A DNA stretch of 64,000 nucleotides from Azospirillum humicireducens (lineage in GTDB: Bacteria > Pseudomonadota > Alphaproteobacteria > Azospirillales > Azospirillaceae): positions 2,224,501 to 2,288,500 of the forward strand of contig NZ_CP015285.1 of assembly GCF_001639105.2 (NCBI RefSeq), given 5' to 3'. The position numbers and the translations under genes were made by a program. A model generated the notes under the pieces. That model saw nothing but the letters and a program-made list of their open reading frames with translations. It was not told where the DNA came from and did no database searches. Positions 1-12,638 of the stretch are shown one piece after another (position 1 is the first letter of the stretch; the number at the start of each line of letters is the position of its first letter).

Positions 1-213
1 GCCAAGGCCCCGCAAAAGGCCATCAAGCCGGCCGGGGCGCCGCGGCCTGACGCCGCCCGCAACGACCAGAACCGGCATGACCGCCGCCCGGCTCCACACG
101 CCGTTTCGCACGGCAACAACCATGGGGGCAATGGCAGCGGCAAGCAGGCGCCGCGCGCCGCCGGAACCCCCGGCGGCAACACCCCGCTGCGCCGCAAGCC
201 CAGCGCTGCCTGA
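1..213 (+). CDS. C-terminal tail of a basic protein, possibly DEAD-box RNA helicase
   Basis: The reading frame is open from the first base and stops with TGA at 211-213, giving 70 residues with no upstream end. The tail is rich in Lys, Arg, Pro, Asn, Gly and His and has no folded-domain motif. Such disordered basic tails are typical of RhlE-type DEAD-box RNA helicases in alphaproteobacteria, where they help bind RNA, but other RNA-binding proteins have them too. It is followed after about 30 bases by a strong hairpin terminator, which supports a genuine gene end. The family assignment is a guess from composition only. Confidence 0.5.
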   Translation, partial: AKAPQKAIKPAGAPRPDAARNDQNRHDRRPAPHAVSHGNNHGGNGSGKQAPRAAGTPGGNTPLRRKPSAA

Positions 214-244
214 CCCGGCAGCGCCTTTCCGGAAACACCACAAG

Positions 245-281
245 AAAAAGGCCCCGTCTCGCAGCGAGACGGGGCCTTTTT
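245..281. terminator. Bidirectional rho-independent terminator
   Basis: Perfect 16-base arms (245-260 and 266-281) form a GC-rich stem with a five-base loop. The stem is flanked by an A-run on the left and a T-run on the right, so it can terminate both the gene ending at 213 and the convergent glutathione transferase ending at 299. Confidence 0.9.
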
Positions 282-298
282 CGTCCGACGGACGGCTG

Positions 299-913
299 TC
301 AGCCTTGGGCTTCAGCGGCGTGGGCCGCCTGCACCGCAGGACGGGCGGCAACCCGCTCGGCGAAGGCAACCAGATTCGGCAAGGGCGACAGGTCGAAGCC
401 GATCCGCGGCAGCCAGCTCAGCACCGTGTAGGCGTAAGCATCGGCGACGGTGAAGGTGTCGCCGGTCAGATAGGCCTTGCCCTCCAGCTGCGTGTTCAGC
501 ACCGCCAGCTTGCCGCCCAGCACCTTGCCCGCGAACTCGCGGTAGTTGTCGGAGACGACCTCCTTCAGCATCGGAAACAGCGGGACGACACCCTTGTGCA
601 GTTCCGACCCGATGAAGTTCAGCAGTTCCTGCACGCGGTAGCGCTCGATGGTGCCCGCAGCAGGAATCAGACCGCTGCCCGGCACCTTGTCGGCGACATA
701 CTGCACGATCACCGCCCCCTCGGTCAGGATGCCGCCCTCGTCGAGCGTCAGCGTCGGCACCTGCCCTTTGGGGTTCACCGCGCGGAAGTCGCTGCCGTCG
801 GGCAGGGTCTTGGTGACGAGATCGACCTTGACCAGATCGAAAGGCAGCCCGGCCTCGCGCAGAACGATGTGCGGCGACAGCGAACAGGCGCCCGGCTTAT
901 AATAGAGCTTCAT
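299..913 (-). CDS. gstA: Glutathione S-transferase (beta-class type)
   Basis: A 204-residue cytosolic protein of normal GST length. The N-terminal thioredoxin-like domain (about 1-80) has the bacterial beta-class signature with Cys10 in GACSLSPH and the NPKGQVPTL segment that binds glutathione. The helical C-terminal domain (about 88-200) contains the LTGDTFTVADAYAYT motif. The family conjugates glutathione to electrophiles or reduces mixed disulfides. The ATG at 913 begins directly with the conserved MKLYYKPGACS start. The gene is convergent with the upstream partial gene and lies downstream of the ferritin-like gene on the same strand. The physiological substrate is unknown. Confidence 0.92.
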   Translation of the reverse strand: MKLYYKPGACSLSPHIVLREAGLPFDLVKVDLVTKTLPDGSDFRAVNPKGQVPTLTLDEGGILTEGAVIVQYVADKVPGSGLIPAAGTIERYRVQELLNFIGSELHKGVVPLFPMLKEVVSDNYREFAGKVLGGKLAVLNTQLEGKAYLTGDTFTVADAYAYTVLSWLPRIGFDLSPLPNLVAFAERVAARPAVQAAHAAEAQG

Positions 914-991
914 GTTTCCGGCCCCTCTTTGGGTTTATGATCCCGCAATGGCTACCCCAAAGGGAGAGCCGCCGCCAGCTTGGCGGATGGC

Positions 992-1816
992 TCAGACCGC
1001 CTGCGCCGCCAGCTTCCGGGCCTGTCGGTCGATGAACCACCAGGCGCCACGCGAAGCCACGCTGCACAGGCGCGTGTGCGGCTTCAGGCCGCAGGCCTTG
1101 AACACCATGGCGATGGCACGGTCGACGTGCTTGCGGCGATACCGGCCGAAAGCACGGCGCTTGTAGGCGGCGTTGTAGAGCTTGTGCTCGTAGGGGGCGT
1201 CGGCCGGGGCGTTGGCGGCGTAATAGGCGTAAGCCAGTTCGTCATCCTCCGACTCGCCGATGCGCGACAGCGCCACCTTCAGCCGCTGGATCCTGTTCAG
1301 CCCCTCGCGGTCGAGGTACTTCTTGGCATAAGTGTAAAAGATCTTGTAGTGGCGCAGTTCGTCGGCCGCGATGTTGCGGCAGATCTCCTTCAGCACCGGC
1401 TCGTCGGTCGAATCGCCGATGGCGGCATAGTAGGAACTGGTGCCGGTCTCCACCATGCAACGGGCGATCATCTCGCCGGTCCGCGACCCGCGCACCGAGG
1501 CGTCCAGGTCGATCGGCACGCGGTAGCCGGCACGGAAGCGCTCGACCGCGGCGCGGAAATCGAAGGTTGGATCGACCAGTTCGGCCCAGCGGCCGAGCGC
1601 CTCGCCATGCTGGACCTCCTCGACCGCCCAGCCTCGGGCCGCCTCCTGGAATTCCGGATCGTCATTGAAGACGTTGCACAGATAGGCCGTGTAGTCGTCT
1701 GCGTTGAACTCGACCAGAGCCGCTGCCTTGATCAGGGGAACCAGGTCGGGATCGACCCTGCCGGCATCGAAACGGTCCCAGGGAAGCTCTTCGATCCGCC
1801 AATGCGCACGCGCCAT
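992..1816 (-). CDS. Ferritin-like di-iron protein (acyl-ACP desaturase-like fold)
   Basis: From the ATG at 1816 the protein has 274 residues. Six residues match a four-helix di-iron site: Glu36, Glu67-x-x-His70 (EVQH), Glu123, and Glu153-x-x-His156 (ELRH). This is the pattern of the ferritin-like superfamily that includes rubrerythrin and acyl-ACP desaturase, so an oxygen- or peroxide-linked redox reaction is possible. The real substrate cannot be read from sequence. A TTG 51 bases upstream (1867) would add 17 residues, but neither start has a good ribosome site and the ATG is preferred. No redox partner gene is adjacent. Confidence 0.75.
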   Translation of the reverse strand: MARAHWRIEELPWDRFDAGRVDPDLVPLIKAAALVEFNADDYTAYLCNVFNDDPEFQEAARGWAVEEVQHGEALGRWAELVDPTFDFRAAVERFRAGYRVPIDLDASVRGSRTGEMIARCMVETGTSSYYAAIGDSTDEPVLKEICRNIAADELRHYKIFYTYAKKYLDREGLNRIQRLKVALSRIGESEDDELAYAYYAANAPADAPYEHKLYNAAYKRRAFGRYRRKHVDRAIAMVFKACGLKPHTRLCSVASRGAWWFIDRQARKLAAQAV

Positions 1817-1985
1817 GATCCGCTCTGCCGCCTCGTTTTGGGCCGCCCTGCCGGCGGCCGTGGCCAATATCGTGTAAGGTCTGCTCCCGTGTCCCCACCA
1901 ATGCCGTCGGGGTGCGGCGGGGTTTGCGGTTCAGGCCTTCGAATGTAAGTCGTCTTTTCGGCGATGCAACCAAGTCGCAACGGAA

Positions 1986-2016
1986 ACGGGCGGCCTGGAA
2001 GTCCAAGCCGCCCGTT
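1986..2016 (-). terminator. Terminator of the atp operon
   Basis: Ten-base perfect arms (1986-1995 and 2007-2016) lie about 58 bases after the atpC stop codon. On the minus strand the stem is followed by TTTCCG, so it is a plausible but not T-rich terminator for atpHAGDC. Confidence 0.6.
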
Positions 2017-2073
2017 CGACCGAAGAGATGCACGCCATCCGCCACGGGGAACCCGGATCGGAGGCCTTTCCGC

Positions 2074-2490
2074 TCAGTGAGCGGAGGACTGGCTCAGCGC
2101 GTCCAGCTTGGCGCGCGCAACGGCCAGCTTGGACTCTGCCACGGCCCGCTCGGCGTCCGACTTGCTGTCGTCCAGATCCTCGGACAGATCCTTGATCTGC
2201 TTCTCGACCGCGGCGCGGTCCAGGTCGGTCAGCGCCACCGCTTCCTCGGCCAGAACGGTGCAGCGGGCCTCGGTGACCTCGGCGAAGCCGCCGGCGACGA
2301 AGACGCGGTCGACGATGCGGTCGCCCTCATAGACGTCGATGACACCCGGACGCACGGTCGAGATCATCGGCGAATGACCGGCGAGCACGCCGAAGTCGCC
2401 TTCCGAACCCGGCACCACGACCATGTCCACGGGCTGCGACTTCAGCAGCTTTTCCGGCGAGACCAGCTCGAATTCGACTTTATCGGCCAT
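2074..2490 (-). CDS. atpC: ATP synthase F1 subunit epsilon
   Basis: A 138-residue protein of normal length. It starts with the beta-sandwich domain (about 1-87, containing GDFGVLAGHSPM, a family hallmark) and ends with a helical hairpin rich in Ala, Glu and Lys. Epsilon sits on the central stalk with gamma and inhibits ATP hydrolysis. It is the last gene of the F1 operon. The ATG at 2490 follows AGGAAACCC, a good ribosome site. A strong hairpin lies between atpD and atpC and may lower its expression relative to atpD. Confidence 0.97.
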   Translation of the reverse strand: MADKVEFELVSPEKLLKSQPVDMVVVPGSEGDFGVLAGHSPMISTVRPGVIDVYEGDRIVDRVFVAGGFAEVTEARCTVLAEEAVALTDLDRAAVEKQIKDLSEDLDDSKSDAERAVAESKLAVARAKLDALSQSSAH

Positions 2491-2516
2491 GGGTTTCCTG
2501 GTGCCTCTTCATAGGA

Positions 2517-2547
2517 ACCCCCTCCCCCGCTGACGGGGGGAGGGGGT
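2517..2547. repeat. GC-rich palindrome between atpD and atpC
   Basis: Arms of twelve bases (2517-2528 and 2536-2547, CCCCCTCCCCC type) form a very stable hairpin just upstream of atpC. The sequence resembles the hairpin cores of the larger intergenic elements at 37229 and 60736. It is not followed by a T-run, so it looks more like a repeat or an RNA-stability element than a terminator. Confidence 0.7.
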
Positions 2548-2635
2548 GTGCTGATGTCGATTTCCGCCCGGCCGTCTCACGCCTCGTCACAAGGCCGATG
2601 GGGTCGGGTCGGAATGCCGCGATCCCTGGTGGGGA

Positions 2636-4123
<1,488 letters not shown>

Positions 4124-4143
4124 CTACGTGTCGGATGCGGCCG

Positions 4144-5031
4144 TTACAGGGCTTCGGCACCGGAGATGATCTCGATCAGCTCCTTGGTGATGTAGGCCTG
4201 GCGCGTCCGGTTGTAGGTGATCGTCAGCTTGTTGATCATGTCGCCGGCGTTGCGCGTCGCGTTGTCCATCGCGGTCATCCGGGCGCCCTGCTCGGACGCG
4301 GCGCTCTCCAGGAGGGCGCGGTAGATCTGGATGGACAGGTTCCGCGGCAGCAGTTCGGCGAGGATCTGCTCCTCATCCGGCTCGAACTCGTACATCGCCT
4401 TTGCCTCGGCACCGGCGGCCTCGGCGGCCTCGGTGGCGACGGCGAAGGGAATGAGCTGCTGAACCGTGACGATCTGGGAGATCGCCGACTTGAACTTGTT
4501 GAAGATGACCGAGCAGACGTCGAACTCGCCGGCGTCGAACATCGCCAGCACCTTCGTCGCCACCATGTCGGCGTCGCTGAAGCCGAGCCGGCGGCGACCG
4601 ACATCCTCGTAGCTCTCGACGATCAGCGAGGCGAATTCGCGGCGCAGCTGGTCGCGGCCCTTGCGGCCGACGGTCAGCAGCTTGACGGTCTTGCCCTCGC
4701 CCTGCAGGCGCGTGATCTGACGCTTGGCCTCACGGACGATGGAGCCGTTGAAGGCGCCGCACAGACCGCGGTCGGAGCTGATGACGACCAGCAGATGCAC
4801 CTTGTCGGCGCCCGTCCCGGTCATCAGCTTCGGGCCGTTGCCGCTGTCCTGCACGTTGGCGGCCAGCGACGACAGCATGCGGCCCATACGCTCCGCGTAG
4901 GGACCGCTGGCTTCCGCCTGCTCCTGAGCGCGGCGCAGCTTGGAGGCCGCGACCATCTTCATGGCCGAGGTGATCTTGCGCGTCGACTGGACGCTCGAGA
5001 TCCGGTTCTTTAGGTCCTTGAGGTTAGGCAT
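4144..5031 (-). CDS. atpG: ATP synthase F1 subunit gamma
   Basis: A 295-residue rotor subunit, normal length. The N terminus ([20 protein letters not shown]) and the C terminus ([15 protein letters not shown]) are the conserved coiled-coil ends that rotate inside the alpha3beta3 ring. The middle contains the [11 protein letters not shown] signature. The ATG at 5031 follows GAAGGG. It lies between atpA and atpD in the F1 operon with short gaps of 87-88 bases. Confidence 0.98.
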   Translation of the reverse strand: MPNLKDLKNRISSVQSTRKITSAMKMVAASKLRRAQEQAEASGPYAERMGRMLSSLAANVQDSGNGPKLMTGTGADKVHLLVVISSDRGLCGAFNGSIVREAKRQITRLQGEGKTVKLLTVGRKGRDQLRREFASLIVESYEDVGRRRLGFSDADMVATKVLAMFDAGEFDVCSVIFNKFKSAISQIVTVQQLIPFAVATEAAEAAGAEAKAMYEFEPDEEQILAELLPRNLSIQIYRALLESAASEQGARMTAMDNATRNAGDMINKLTITYNRTRQAYITKELIEIISGAEAL

Positions 5032-5118
5032 GCCGGCCCTTCAATTCCGCTCGAGGTCGTTCCGTGACCGTCGTTTCAGGACGGTGGGGGACGGTTTCCC
5101 GCCCCCGCGCGCGGTCGG

Positions 5119-6647
<1,529 letters not shown>

Positions 6648-6648
<1 letters not shown>

Positions 6649-7217
6649 CAGACTGATCCCCCTGAGGCCTTCATGGCGAGTTGCAATTTGTTCAGCTTCG
6701 TGCGCACCGAGGTATCGACCATGCGCGAGCCGAACTTAACGATCATGCCGCCGATCAGCTCCGGATCGACGGAGGTGTTCACCAGCACCTTGGAACCGAT
6801 GGACGCCTTGAGCGCATCGATCACGGCGTCGCGCTGGGCGTCGTTCAGCGGCTGGGCAGTCGTGACCTGCGCCGTGACCTCGCCGCGGCGCCGGGCCAGT
6901 TCGGCCAGGAAGCCTTCGATCATCCCGTCGATCGAGAACAGGCGGCGGTTGGCCGCCACCAGCCCGATGAAGCGCTTGGTCAGATCGGACACGCCGGCGC
7001 TGTCCAGGACAGCGGCCATGGCCTTGCCCTGATCGGCGCGGCTGATGACGGGGCTGCGGACGAGGCGACGGAGGTCAGCGCTCTCGGCCAGGATCTGCTT
7101 CAGCGTGGTCAGATCGCTCGCGACCGTGTCCAACGCCTGGTTTTCGTCCGCAAGCTCGAACAGCGCGGTGGAATAACGCGCGGCGAGTTCGGATACGCCT
7201 GTTCCTTCGGATGCCAC
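6648..7217 (-). CDS. atpH: ATP synthase F1 subunit delta
   Basis: A 189-residue stator subunit that joins F1 to the F0 b subunits. The N-terminal helical domain ([14 protein letters not shown]) and the C-terminal segment with [25 protein letters not shown] are typical of the family. The start is GTG at 7217, preceded by GAGGGA six bases upstream. It is the first gene of the atpHAGDC operon, so the operon promoter should lie in 7218-7600. Confidence 0.96.
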
Positions 7218-7600
7218 CTGATCCCTCGAATTGAGTTCGGTAGACGGTGAATTCGGCGGCCTTATAGGGTGTCAACCCGAGGCACAAACACCCCGGCCGC
7301 GAAAGCGAGCGGTCCAATATCACAGGAATCGCGCCTACGCAACGGGGTCTGGACAATTTGACTGCGGCGTTTTGAGCAACTGCGGAATCATTGGTCGCAA
7401 CTGCGTTCGCCAATGACTCGAGTCGCGCTCGACTGGTCATACCGGCTGTGACTTCGATGTGGCCCCAATCTCGGCTTAATTCAAGGTTAACCAATCTGAT
7501 CCACGGTCGGACCGAACCGCCCAGCCGGCCGAACCGCCACCGTTTCCGGTCGTTTCGCCGCGCTGGAGGCCGGTCCGGAGAGACCAGGGGCCCTGCCGCC
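7218..7600. other. Divergent intergenic region between atpH and an unknown gene
   Basis: These 383 bases have no convincing gene and must carry the atp promoter. On the minus strand there is a TTGACA hexamer at 7270-7275, but no good -10 box at 16-18 bases, so I do not call a promoter there. A CtrA-type box lies at 7476-7490. The sequence AACTGCG occurs twice (from 7379 and 7400), with CATTGG and CCAATG flanking the second copy as an imperfect inverted repeat. Confidence 0.6.
7476..7490 (+). promoter_or_regulatory. CtrA-type binding box
   Basis: TTAA, seven bases, TTAA, then C: an exact match to the full CtrA consensus TTAA-N7-TTAAC. It lies 110 bases before the start of the unknown gene at 7601 and about 260 bases before atpH. 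CtrA controls cell-cycle and/or motility genes in alphaproteobacteria. Binding here is inferred from the match only. Confidence 0.5.
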
Positions 7601-7996
7601 ATGACCATCCTGCCGACGTCCGATCCTGGTGCCGATCACGGTGCCGACACCCTTGCGATCGCCGATGCCGACTCCGGAACCCGGCGGTCGATCATCATCC
7701 CGTTCTGCCGCGCCCGCTTCACCCCGGAAGACCTGGACGCCTTCGCCGCGGTCGCCGAACCCAAGCTGAGCCAGGGTCACTGGGCCGGCGTGCTGCGCGA
7801 GTCGGGCCGCAACCATGACCGCCTGCTGGTGCTTCTGCCAGAGGTGGACCGTCCGGTCTTCCGCTTCGAGCGCGACGCCAAGGGGCGCTACAGCCTGTCC
7901 TTCCACGACCGATCCGGCTGGTACGGCATCGGGTCCGGCGACAGCGCCGCCGAATGCCTGTCGATCTGGCGCCCGCGCCGCCCGCGGACTCCGTGA
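7601..7996 (+). CDS. Hypothetical protein, 131 residues
   Basis: I do not recognise the family. The ATG at 7601 opens a compact protein with a variable first 30 residues and then a folded-looking region (IIIPFCRARFTPEDLDAFAA ... FRFERDAKGRYSLSFHDRSG) of alternating hydrophobic and charged residues. There is no signal peptide or membrane segment. The frame is open about 200 bases further upstream, but that part is Arg/Pro-rich and looks non-coding. The only contextual clue is the CtrA-type box 110 bases upstream. It converges on the Cache protein gene. Confidence 0.65.
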   Translation: MTILPTSDPGADHGADTLAIADADSGTRRSIIIPFCRARFTPEDLDAFAAVAEPKLSQGHWAGVLRESGRNHDRLLVLLPEVDRPVFRFERDAKGRYSLSFHDRSGWYGIGSGDSAAECLSIWRPRRPRTP

Positions 7997-8126
7997 TCGC
8001 CGGATGCCCCGGCCCGCCCCTCCGTAGGCAGGCTCCTGAATTCCACCATGTAAAAAAGTGACGTGCAGCGGGATGCCGCACAGGTTCCACGGTCGAACCG
8101 CAACTCCCGTCCGATCCGTCCCCGCC

Positions 8127-8642
8127 TTACCGGTAGACACCCACAGCCAACATGTAGGGCTTGCCGTTCAGCACCAGACGGCGGGCGTGCATCGTCTTGC
8201 GCGCGACCTGCCCGCTCAGCGGATCGATCCATTGATAGGTGACGTCCGTGCGTCCGTCGCGCTCCACCCCGGCCAGCGCCTCGCGGATGAAGGGCTTGCC
8301 GTCGACGTCGCGCAAATCCCGGAGGTCCGACCCGTTGAGCGTCGCGGTCCAGCCATGGGCGATCATCACCCCCTTGTCGTCGAGCAGCATCGGATAGAGG
8401 TCGCGGTCGATGAAAGCGCTATCATGGCCGGCAAAGGCTTCCGCGGCTCCCTCCGGACCGACCCGCTCCAGCATGTGCTGGGCGCGGTCGATCATGGTCA
8501 GCGCCTCGGCATCGGTGCCGCGGGTGTAAGCCGGCGCACCTGCGGCGAAGGCGATGACCACCAGCAGCAGCAGAACCGGCAGCACGGTCAGCAGGGTTTG
8601 GCGCTGCACGCGCAGACGAAGCTTGGAGATCATGCCGGCCAT
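8127..8642 (-). CDS. Membrane-anchored single-Cache-domain protein
   Basis: From the ATG at 8642 the protein has 171 residues: a basic N terminus, one strong membrane segment (about 14-36, rich in Leu, Val and Ala), then an extracytoplasmic domain. That domain ends [32 protein letters not shown], which matches the end of the single-Cache (sCache_2) ligand-binding fold found in chemoreceptors and histidine kinases. No signalling output domain follows, so it is a stand-alone sensor-like or binding protein. An ATG nine bases downstream (8633) is an alternative start. No kinase is adjacent. Confidence 0.75.
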   Translation of the reverse strand: MAGMISKLRLRVQRQTLLTVLPVLLLLVVIAFAAGAPAYTRGTDAEALTMIDRAQHMLERVGPEGAAEAFAGHDSAFIDRDLYPMLLDDKGVMIAHGWTATLNGSDLRDLRDVDGKPFIREALAGVERDGRTDVTYQWIDPLSGQVARKTMHARRLVLNGKPYMLAVGVYR

Positions 8643-8829
8643 CAGCCTGAACCAGTGCCTGTGGTTTTGGGGTCCGGGAGCGATGCTTCGGTTCGGAACC
8701 ATCCCGGCCGTGGTAGTACCATGCCCGCCGCCGCGCAATGGGCCAAACGTCACAGGTGCCATGTCCGACCGTCCCGGCGAGCGCTTCGTGTCAATTCGCC
8801 GCAGTCTCGCCGGGCTGCACCAAGGACGT

Positions 8830-11136
8830 CTAAAGGAAGCTGTAGGGGTCGACATCGATCTGCACCCGGATGGCCGGCGGAATTTCCACCCGCTCCAGCC
8901 ACTCAGCGATCACGGGCTGCACCTGGGTGCTGCGCGGCGCCTTCAGCAGCAGGCGGCGGCGGTGCCGCCCGCGCAGCAGGGCCAGCGGCGCCGGTGCCGG
9001 CCCCAGCACATGCACGTCGTCGCTGCGCGGGGCGGCACGGCCCAGCGCCATCGCCACCCGCTCCACCAGCGTCGGATCCTCACCCGACACGATCAGTGCG
9101 GCCAGCCGGCCGAAGGGCGGCATGCCGGCCTCCAGCCGCATCTCCGCTTCCAGCTGGTAGAAGCCGTCGCGGTCGCCGGCGGCCAGAGCCTGCATCACCG
9201 GATGCTCGGGCATGTAGGTCTGCAGCATCACCCGTCCCGGCCGCTCGCCGCGCCCGGCACGCCCGGCCACCTGATGCAGCAGCTGATAGGTGCGCTCCGC
9301 CGCCCGCAAATCGCCGCCGTTGAGGCCAAGGTCGGCATCGACCACCCCGACCAGGGTCAGCATCGGGAAATGGTGGCCCTTCGCCATCACCTGGGTGCCG
9401 ATGATGATGTCCAGCTCGTGCCGGCCGATGCTCTCCACCATTTCCTGGATGGCGCGCGGGCCGTGCAGGGTGTCGGACGCCATGATGGCGGCGCGGGCCT
9501 CGGGGAACAGCTCCGCCACCTCCTCGGCGATGCGCTCCACGCCGGGACCGCAAGCGGCCATCGTGCCTTCCTCGCCGCACTCCGGGCAGGCATGGGGCAA
9601 GGGCTGCTGCAGGCCGCAATGATGGCATTGCAGCTTGCGGGCGAGCCGGTGCTCGACCAGCCACGCCGTGCAGTTCGGGCATTGCATGCGGTGGCCACAG
9701 GCCCGGCACAGGGTCAGCGGGGCATAGCCGCGGCGGTTCAGGAACAGCATCGCCTGCTCGCCGCCGGCCAGCGTGTCGGTCAGCGCCTTGCGCAGGCTGG
9801 GCGCCAACCAGTGCCGGGCGGGCGGACGGTCGCGCCGCAGGTCGACCAGCTCGACATCGGGCAGCACCGCACCGCCATGGCGGGCCGGCAGGGCGATGCG
9901 GGCATAGCGGTGGCTGTCGGCGTTGACCTTGGTCTCCAGCGACGGCGTGGCGGAGACCAGCACGATCGGCAGCCCGCCCAGATGCGCCCGCGCCACCGCC
10001 ATGTCGCGGGCATGGTAGATCGCCCCCTCCTCCTGCTTGTAGGCGGAGTCGTGCTCCTCATCGACGATGATGACGCCCAAATCGGGATAGGGCAGGAACA
10101 GGGCAGAGCGTGCGCCGACCACCACCGGCACCTCTCCCTTCGACACCGCGCGCCAGGTGTCGCGCCGCTGCGCCCCGGTCAGTTCGGAATGCCATTCGGC
10201 CGGCGGCGCGCCGAAGCGGCGGGCGAAGCGGTCGAGCCATTGCGCCGACAGCGCGATCTCCGGCAGCAGCACCAGCGCCTGTTTGCCCTGTTCCAACGCC
10301 GCGGAGATCGCCTCGTAATACACCTCCGTCTTGCCCGACCCGGTGACGCCGTCGAGCAGTACGGTGGAGTAGCGGCCCGACGCGACCCGTTCACGCAGAT
10401 CGTCGGCCGCCGCCCGCTGGTCGGCGGACAGGGTGGGGCCGGGACGCTGCCAGTCCGGCCGGCCGAGCCGCGTCGGGTGCAGCATCACCGGCTCCAGCAG
10501 CCCGGCCTCCGCCAGCCCGCGCACCACGGTGACGCCGCAGCCGGCCTCGTCGGCCAATTCGGCAGGCGTGCGGGGAGGCCCATCCTCCAGCAAGGCCAGG
10601 ATGCGTTTGCGCGGATCGGTCATCTTGAAACCGGGCGGAGGCTCGGCCCCCTGCTTGCGCAGATAGGCCAGCATCGGCTTGGGCGGCTCCAGCGCCGCCG
10701 GCACGCTGACCGCCATGCGCAGGACGAATCCCGGCGGCGTCATGGTGTAGGCGGCGACCCAGTCGACGAAGCGGCGCCCGACCTCCGTCATCGGCGGCAC
10801 GTCGAACCGGCGGACCACCGCCTTCAGCCGGCCGGCGTCCAGCGTCCCGCCGCCCGGTCCCCAGACGACACCGATCATCCGGCGCGGCCCCAGCGGCACC
10901 TCGACGAAGTCACCGGGGACAAGCTCCATCCCGTCCGGAACGCGGTAGTCGTAAGCCTCGCGCAAGGGCAGCGGCAGCAGAACGGCGACGCGGCGGTCCG
11001 GGCCGCGAAGCTGCGGCTTTGCCGGCACATCGCCGGTTTCGCGCGCAAAATCGCCTTCGGGTTGCCCTGTTTCGGGCACGTCCCCAAGAAGATCCCCCTG
11101 AAGGCCCGGGGCGGAACTGGCGGAAGTCGAACGCAT
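8830..11136 (-). CDS. priA: Primosomal protein N' (replication restart helicase)
   Basis: A 768-residue superfamily 2 DNA helicase that reloads the replisome at stalled forks. Visible parts are the N-terminal 3'-DNA-binding region (about 48-110), Walker A GVTGSGKT at 263-270, DEEH at 359-362, and eight zinc-binding cysteines (477, 480, 486, 489, 504, 507, 517, 520) in two clusters inside the helicase core. The first 45 residues are a variable extension. It is divergent from the transaldolase gene, with 105 bases between the starts. Confidence 0.97.
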   Translation of the reverse strand: MRSTSASSAPGLQGDLLGDVPETGQPEGDFARETGDVPAKPQLRGPDRRVAVLLPLPLREAYDYRVPDGMELVPGDFVEVPLGPRRMIGVVWGPGGGTLDAGRLKAVVRRFDVPPMTEVGRRFVDWVAAYTMTPPGFVLRMAVSVPAALEPPKPMLAYLRKQGAEPPPGFKMTDPRKRILALLEDGPPRTPAELADEAGCGVTVVRGLAEAGLLEPVMLHPTRLGRPDWQRPGPTLSADQRAAADDLRERVASGRYSTVLLDGVTGSGKTEVYYEAISAALEQGKQALVLLPEIALSAQWLDRFARRFGAPPAEWHSELTGAQRRDTWRAVSKGEVPVVVGARSALFLPYPDLGVIIVDEEHDSAYKQEEGAIYHARDMAVARAHLGGLPIVLVSATPSLETKVNADSHRYARIALPARHGGAVLPDVELVDLRRDRPPARHWLAPSLRKALTDTLAGGEQAMLFLNRRGYAPLTLCRACGHRMQCPNCTAWLVEHRLARKLQCHHCGLQQPLPHACPECGEEGTMAACGPGVERIAEEVAELFPEARAAIMASDTLHGPRAIQEMVESIGRHELDIIIGTQVMAKGHHFPMLTLVGVVDADLGLNGGDLRAAERTYQLLHQVAGRAGRGERPGRVMLQTYMPEHPVMQALAAGDRDGFYQLEAEMRLEAGMPPFGRLAALIVSGEDPTLVERVAMALGRAAPRSDDVHVLGPAPAPLALLRGRHRRRLLLKAPRSTQVQPVIAEWLERVEIPPAIRVQIDVDPYSFL

Positions 11137-11241
11137 CGGCTAGAGTGGCCTCATGTCCCGGGCACCGGGCGGGACGGCGCGTCGGTCAGCTTTCCGGCGC
11201 GGCCGGTTCCGGTCAACATCAGCAAGCATGGACCCTTCGTC

Positions 11242-11898
11242 ATGAAGTTCTTCGTCGACACCGCCGACATCGCCGAGATCCGCGATCTGGCCGATACCGG
11301 TCTGCTGGACGGTGTTACCACCAACCCCTCCCTGATCGCCAAGTCCGGCCGTCAATTCCTCGACCTCGTGGCCGAGATTTGCGACGTCGTCAACGGTCCG
11401 GTCAGCGCCGAGGTGGCGTCCACCGACTTCGAAACCATGCTCGCCGAGGCCCACAAGATCGCCAAGATCTCCCACCGCGTCGCGGTGAAGGTGCCGCTGA
11501 CCCCGGCCGGCCTGAAGGTCTGCAAGATCATCTCGTCCGAAGGGACGATGGTCAACGTCACGCTGTGCTTCTCCCCCGCCCAGGCGATCCTGGCGGCCAA
11601 GGCCGGCGCCAGCTTCGTGTCGCCCTTCGTCGGCCGGCTGGACGACATCGGCCAGGACGGCATGGGCATCATCAAGGACATCTGCGAGATCTATAACAAT
11701 TACGACGCCTTCAAGACCGAGGTTCTGGTCGCCTCGATCCGCAACCCGATGCACATCGTCAAGGCCGCCCGCCTGGGCGCCCATGTCGTGACCGCCCCGG
11801 CGTCGGTGCTGAAGCAGCTGTTCAACCACCCGCTGACCGACAAGGGTCTCTCCCAGTTCGTCGAGGACTGGAAGAAGACCGGCCAGTCGATCCTGTAA
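11242..11898 (+). CDS. tal: Fructose-6-phosphate aldolase / transaldolase family protein
   Basis: A 218-residue TIM-barrel protein of the short transaldolase subfamily (TalC/FSA, typically 214-220 residues). The start [13 protein letters not shown] and the [11 protein letters not shown] segment are diagnostic. The Schiff-base lysine is in the [12 protein letters not shown] strand. It interconverts sugar phosphates of the pentose phosphate pathway, or cleaves fructose 6-phosphate. Sequence alone does not separate transaldolase from FSA activity. It is followed after 17 bases by the DUF484 gene and xerC on the same strand. Confidence 0.95.
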   Translation: MKFFVDTADIAEIRDLADTGLLDGVTTNPSLIAKSGRQFLDLVAEICDVVNGPVSAEVASTDFETMLAEAHKIAKISHRVAVKVPLTPAGLKVCKIISSEGTMVNVTLCFSPAQAILAAKAGASFVSPFVGRLDDIGQDGMGIIKDICEIYNNYDAFKTEVLVASIRNPMHIVKAARLGAHVVTAPASVLKQLFNHPLTDKGLSQFVEDWKKTGQSIL

Positions 11899-11915
11899 GG
11901 CGGGCCGGAGCGATC

Positions 11916-12638
11916 ATGGCCGACAGGGGCCGCGAACCGGGTCACAGCCCGCACCGGACGTCGACACTCTCTTCGGAGGATGTGCGCGCCTATCTGCGGA
12001 GCCACCCGGACTTCCTGGCCCAGAACGCCGATCTGGTCCACCACCTGACCCCGCCGTCGCTCGACCGCGGGCGGGGGGTGGTGGACCTCCAGGCCTTCAT
12101 GGTCGACCGGCTGCGCGCCGAGGTCCGCACCCTCAAGGACCAGCAGCGCGAGCTGATCGGCACCAGCCGGGCCAACCTGAACAGCCAGAACCGCATCCAT
12201 GCCGCCGTCCTGTTCCTGCTCGATGCCCAGAGCTTCGAGCAGCTGATCCAGACCATCACCACCGACCTCGCGGTCCTGCTCGACCTCGATGTCGCCTGTC
12301 TGGTCATCGAATCCAACGGCAGCGACATCCCCCATGTCCACCGCTCCGGCGTGCGGGTGGTGGAACCGGGCGCCATCGCCGACCGGCTGGGCCGCGCCGA
12401 CGTGGTGCTGAACACCGACATCCAGGGCGATCCCGAGATCTACGGCCCCGGCGCCGGCCTCGTCCGGTCGGAGGCGCTGATCCGCATCCAGGTCTCCAGC
12501 GAGACGCCCGACGGGCTGCTCGCCTTCGGCAGCCGCGAACCCGACACCTTTCACAGCGGCCAGGGCACCGAACTGGTCGGTTTCCTCGCCCGCGTGATCG
12601 AGCGGGTGATCCGCGGCTGGCTGGAACTGCCGGCGTGA
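11916..12638 (+). CDS. DUF484 family protein
   Basis: A 240-residue cytosolic protein. The N-terminal SSEDVRAYLRSHPDFLAQNADLV segment is the hallmark of DUF484. A helical linker follows (DRLRAEVRTLKDQQRELI) and then a GAF-like domain (about 95-235). The family has no established function but is regularly encoded just before xerC, including in E. coli, and that is so here. The ATG follows CCGGAG. Its stop overlaps the GTG start of xerC, indicating translational coupling and possibly a shared role. Confidence 0.9.
   Translation: MADRGREPGHSPHRTSTLSSEDVRAYLRSHPDFLAQNADLVHHLTPPSLDRGRGVVDLQAFMVDRLRAEVRTLKDQQRELIGTSRANLNSQNRIHAAVLFLLDAQSFEQLIQTITTDLAVLLDLDVACLVIESNGSDIPHVHRSGVRVVEPGAIADRLGRADVVLNTDIQGDPEIYGPGAGLVRSEALIRIQVSSETPDGLLAFGSREPDTFHSGQGTELVGFLARVIERVIRGWLELPA

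Noticed and set aside
7262-7275. TTGACA and TATAAG near atpH as a sigma-70 promoter
   Set aside because: The two elements are only three bases apart and cannot form one promoter; no partner at normal spacing is convincing.
8554-11240. Apparent 5' extension of the transaldolase frame opposite priA
   Set aside because: The extension is antisense to priA and lacks protein-like composition; the real transaldolase start is the ATG at 11242.
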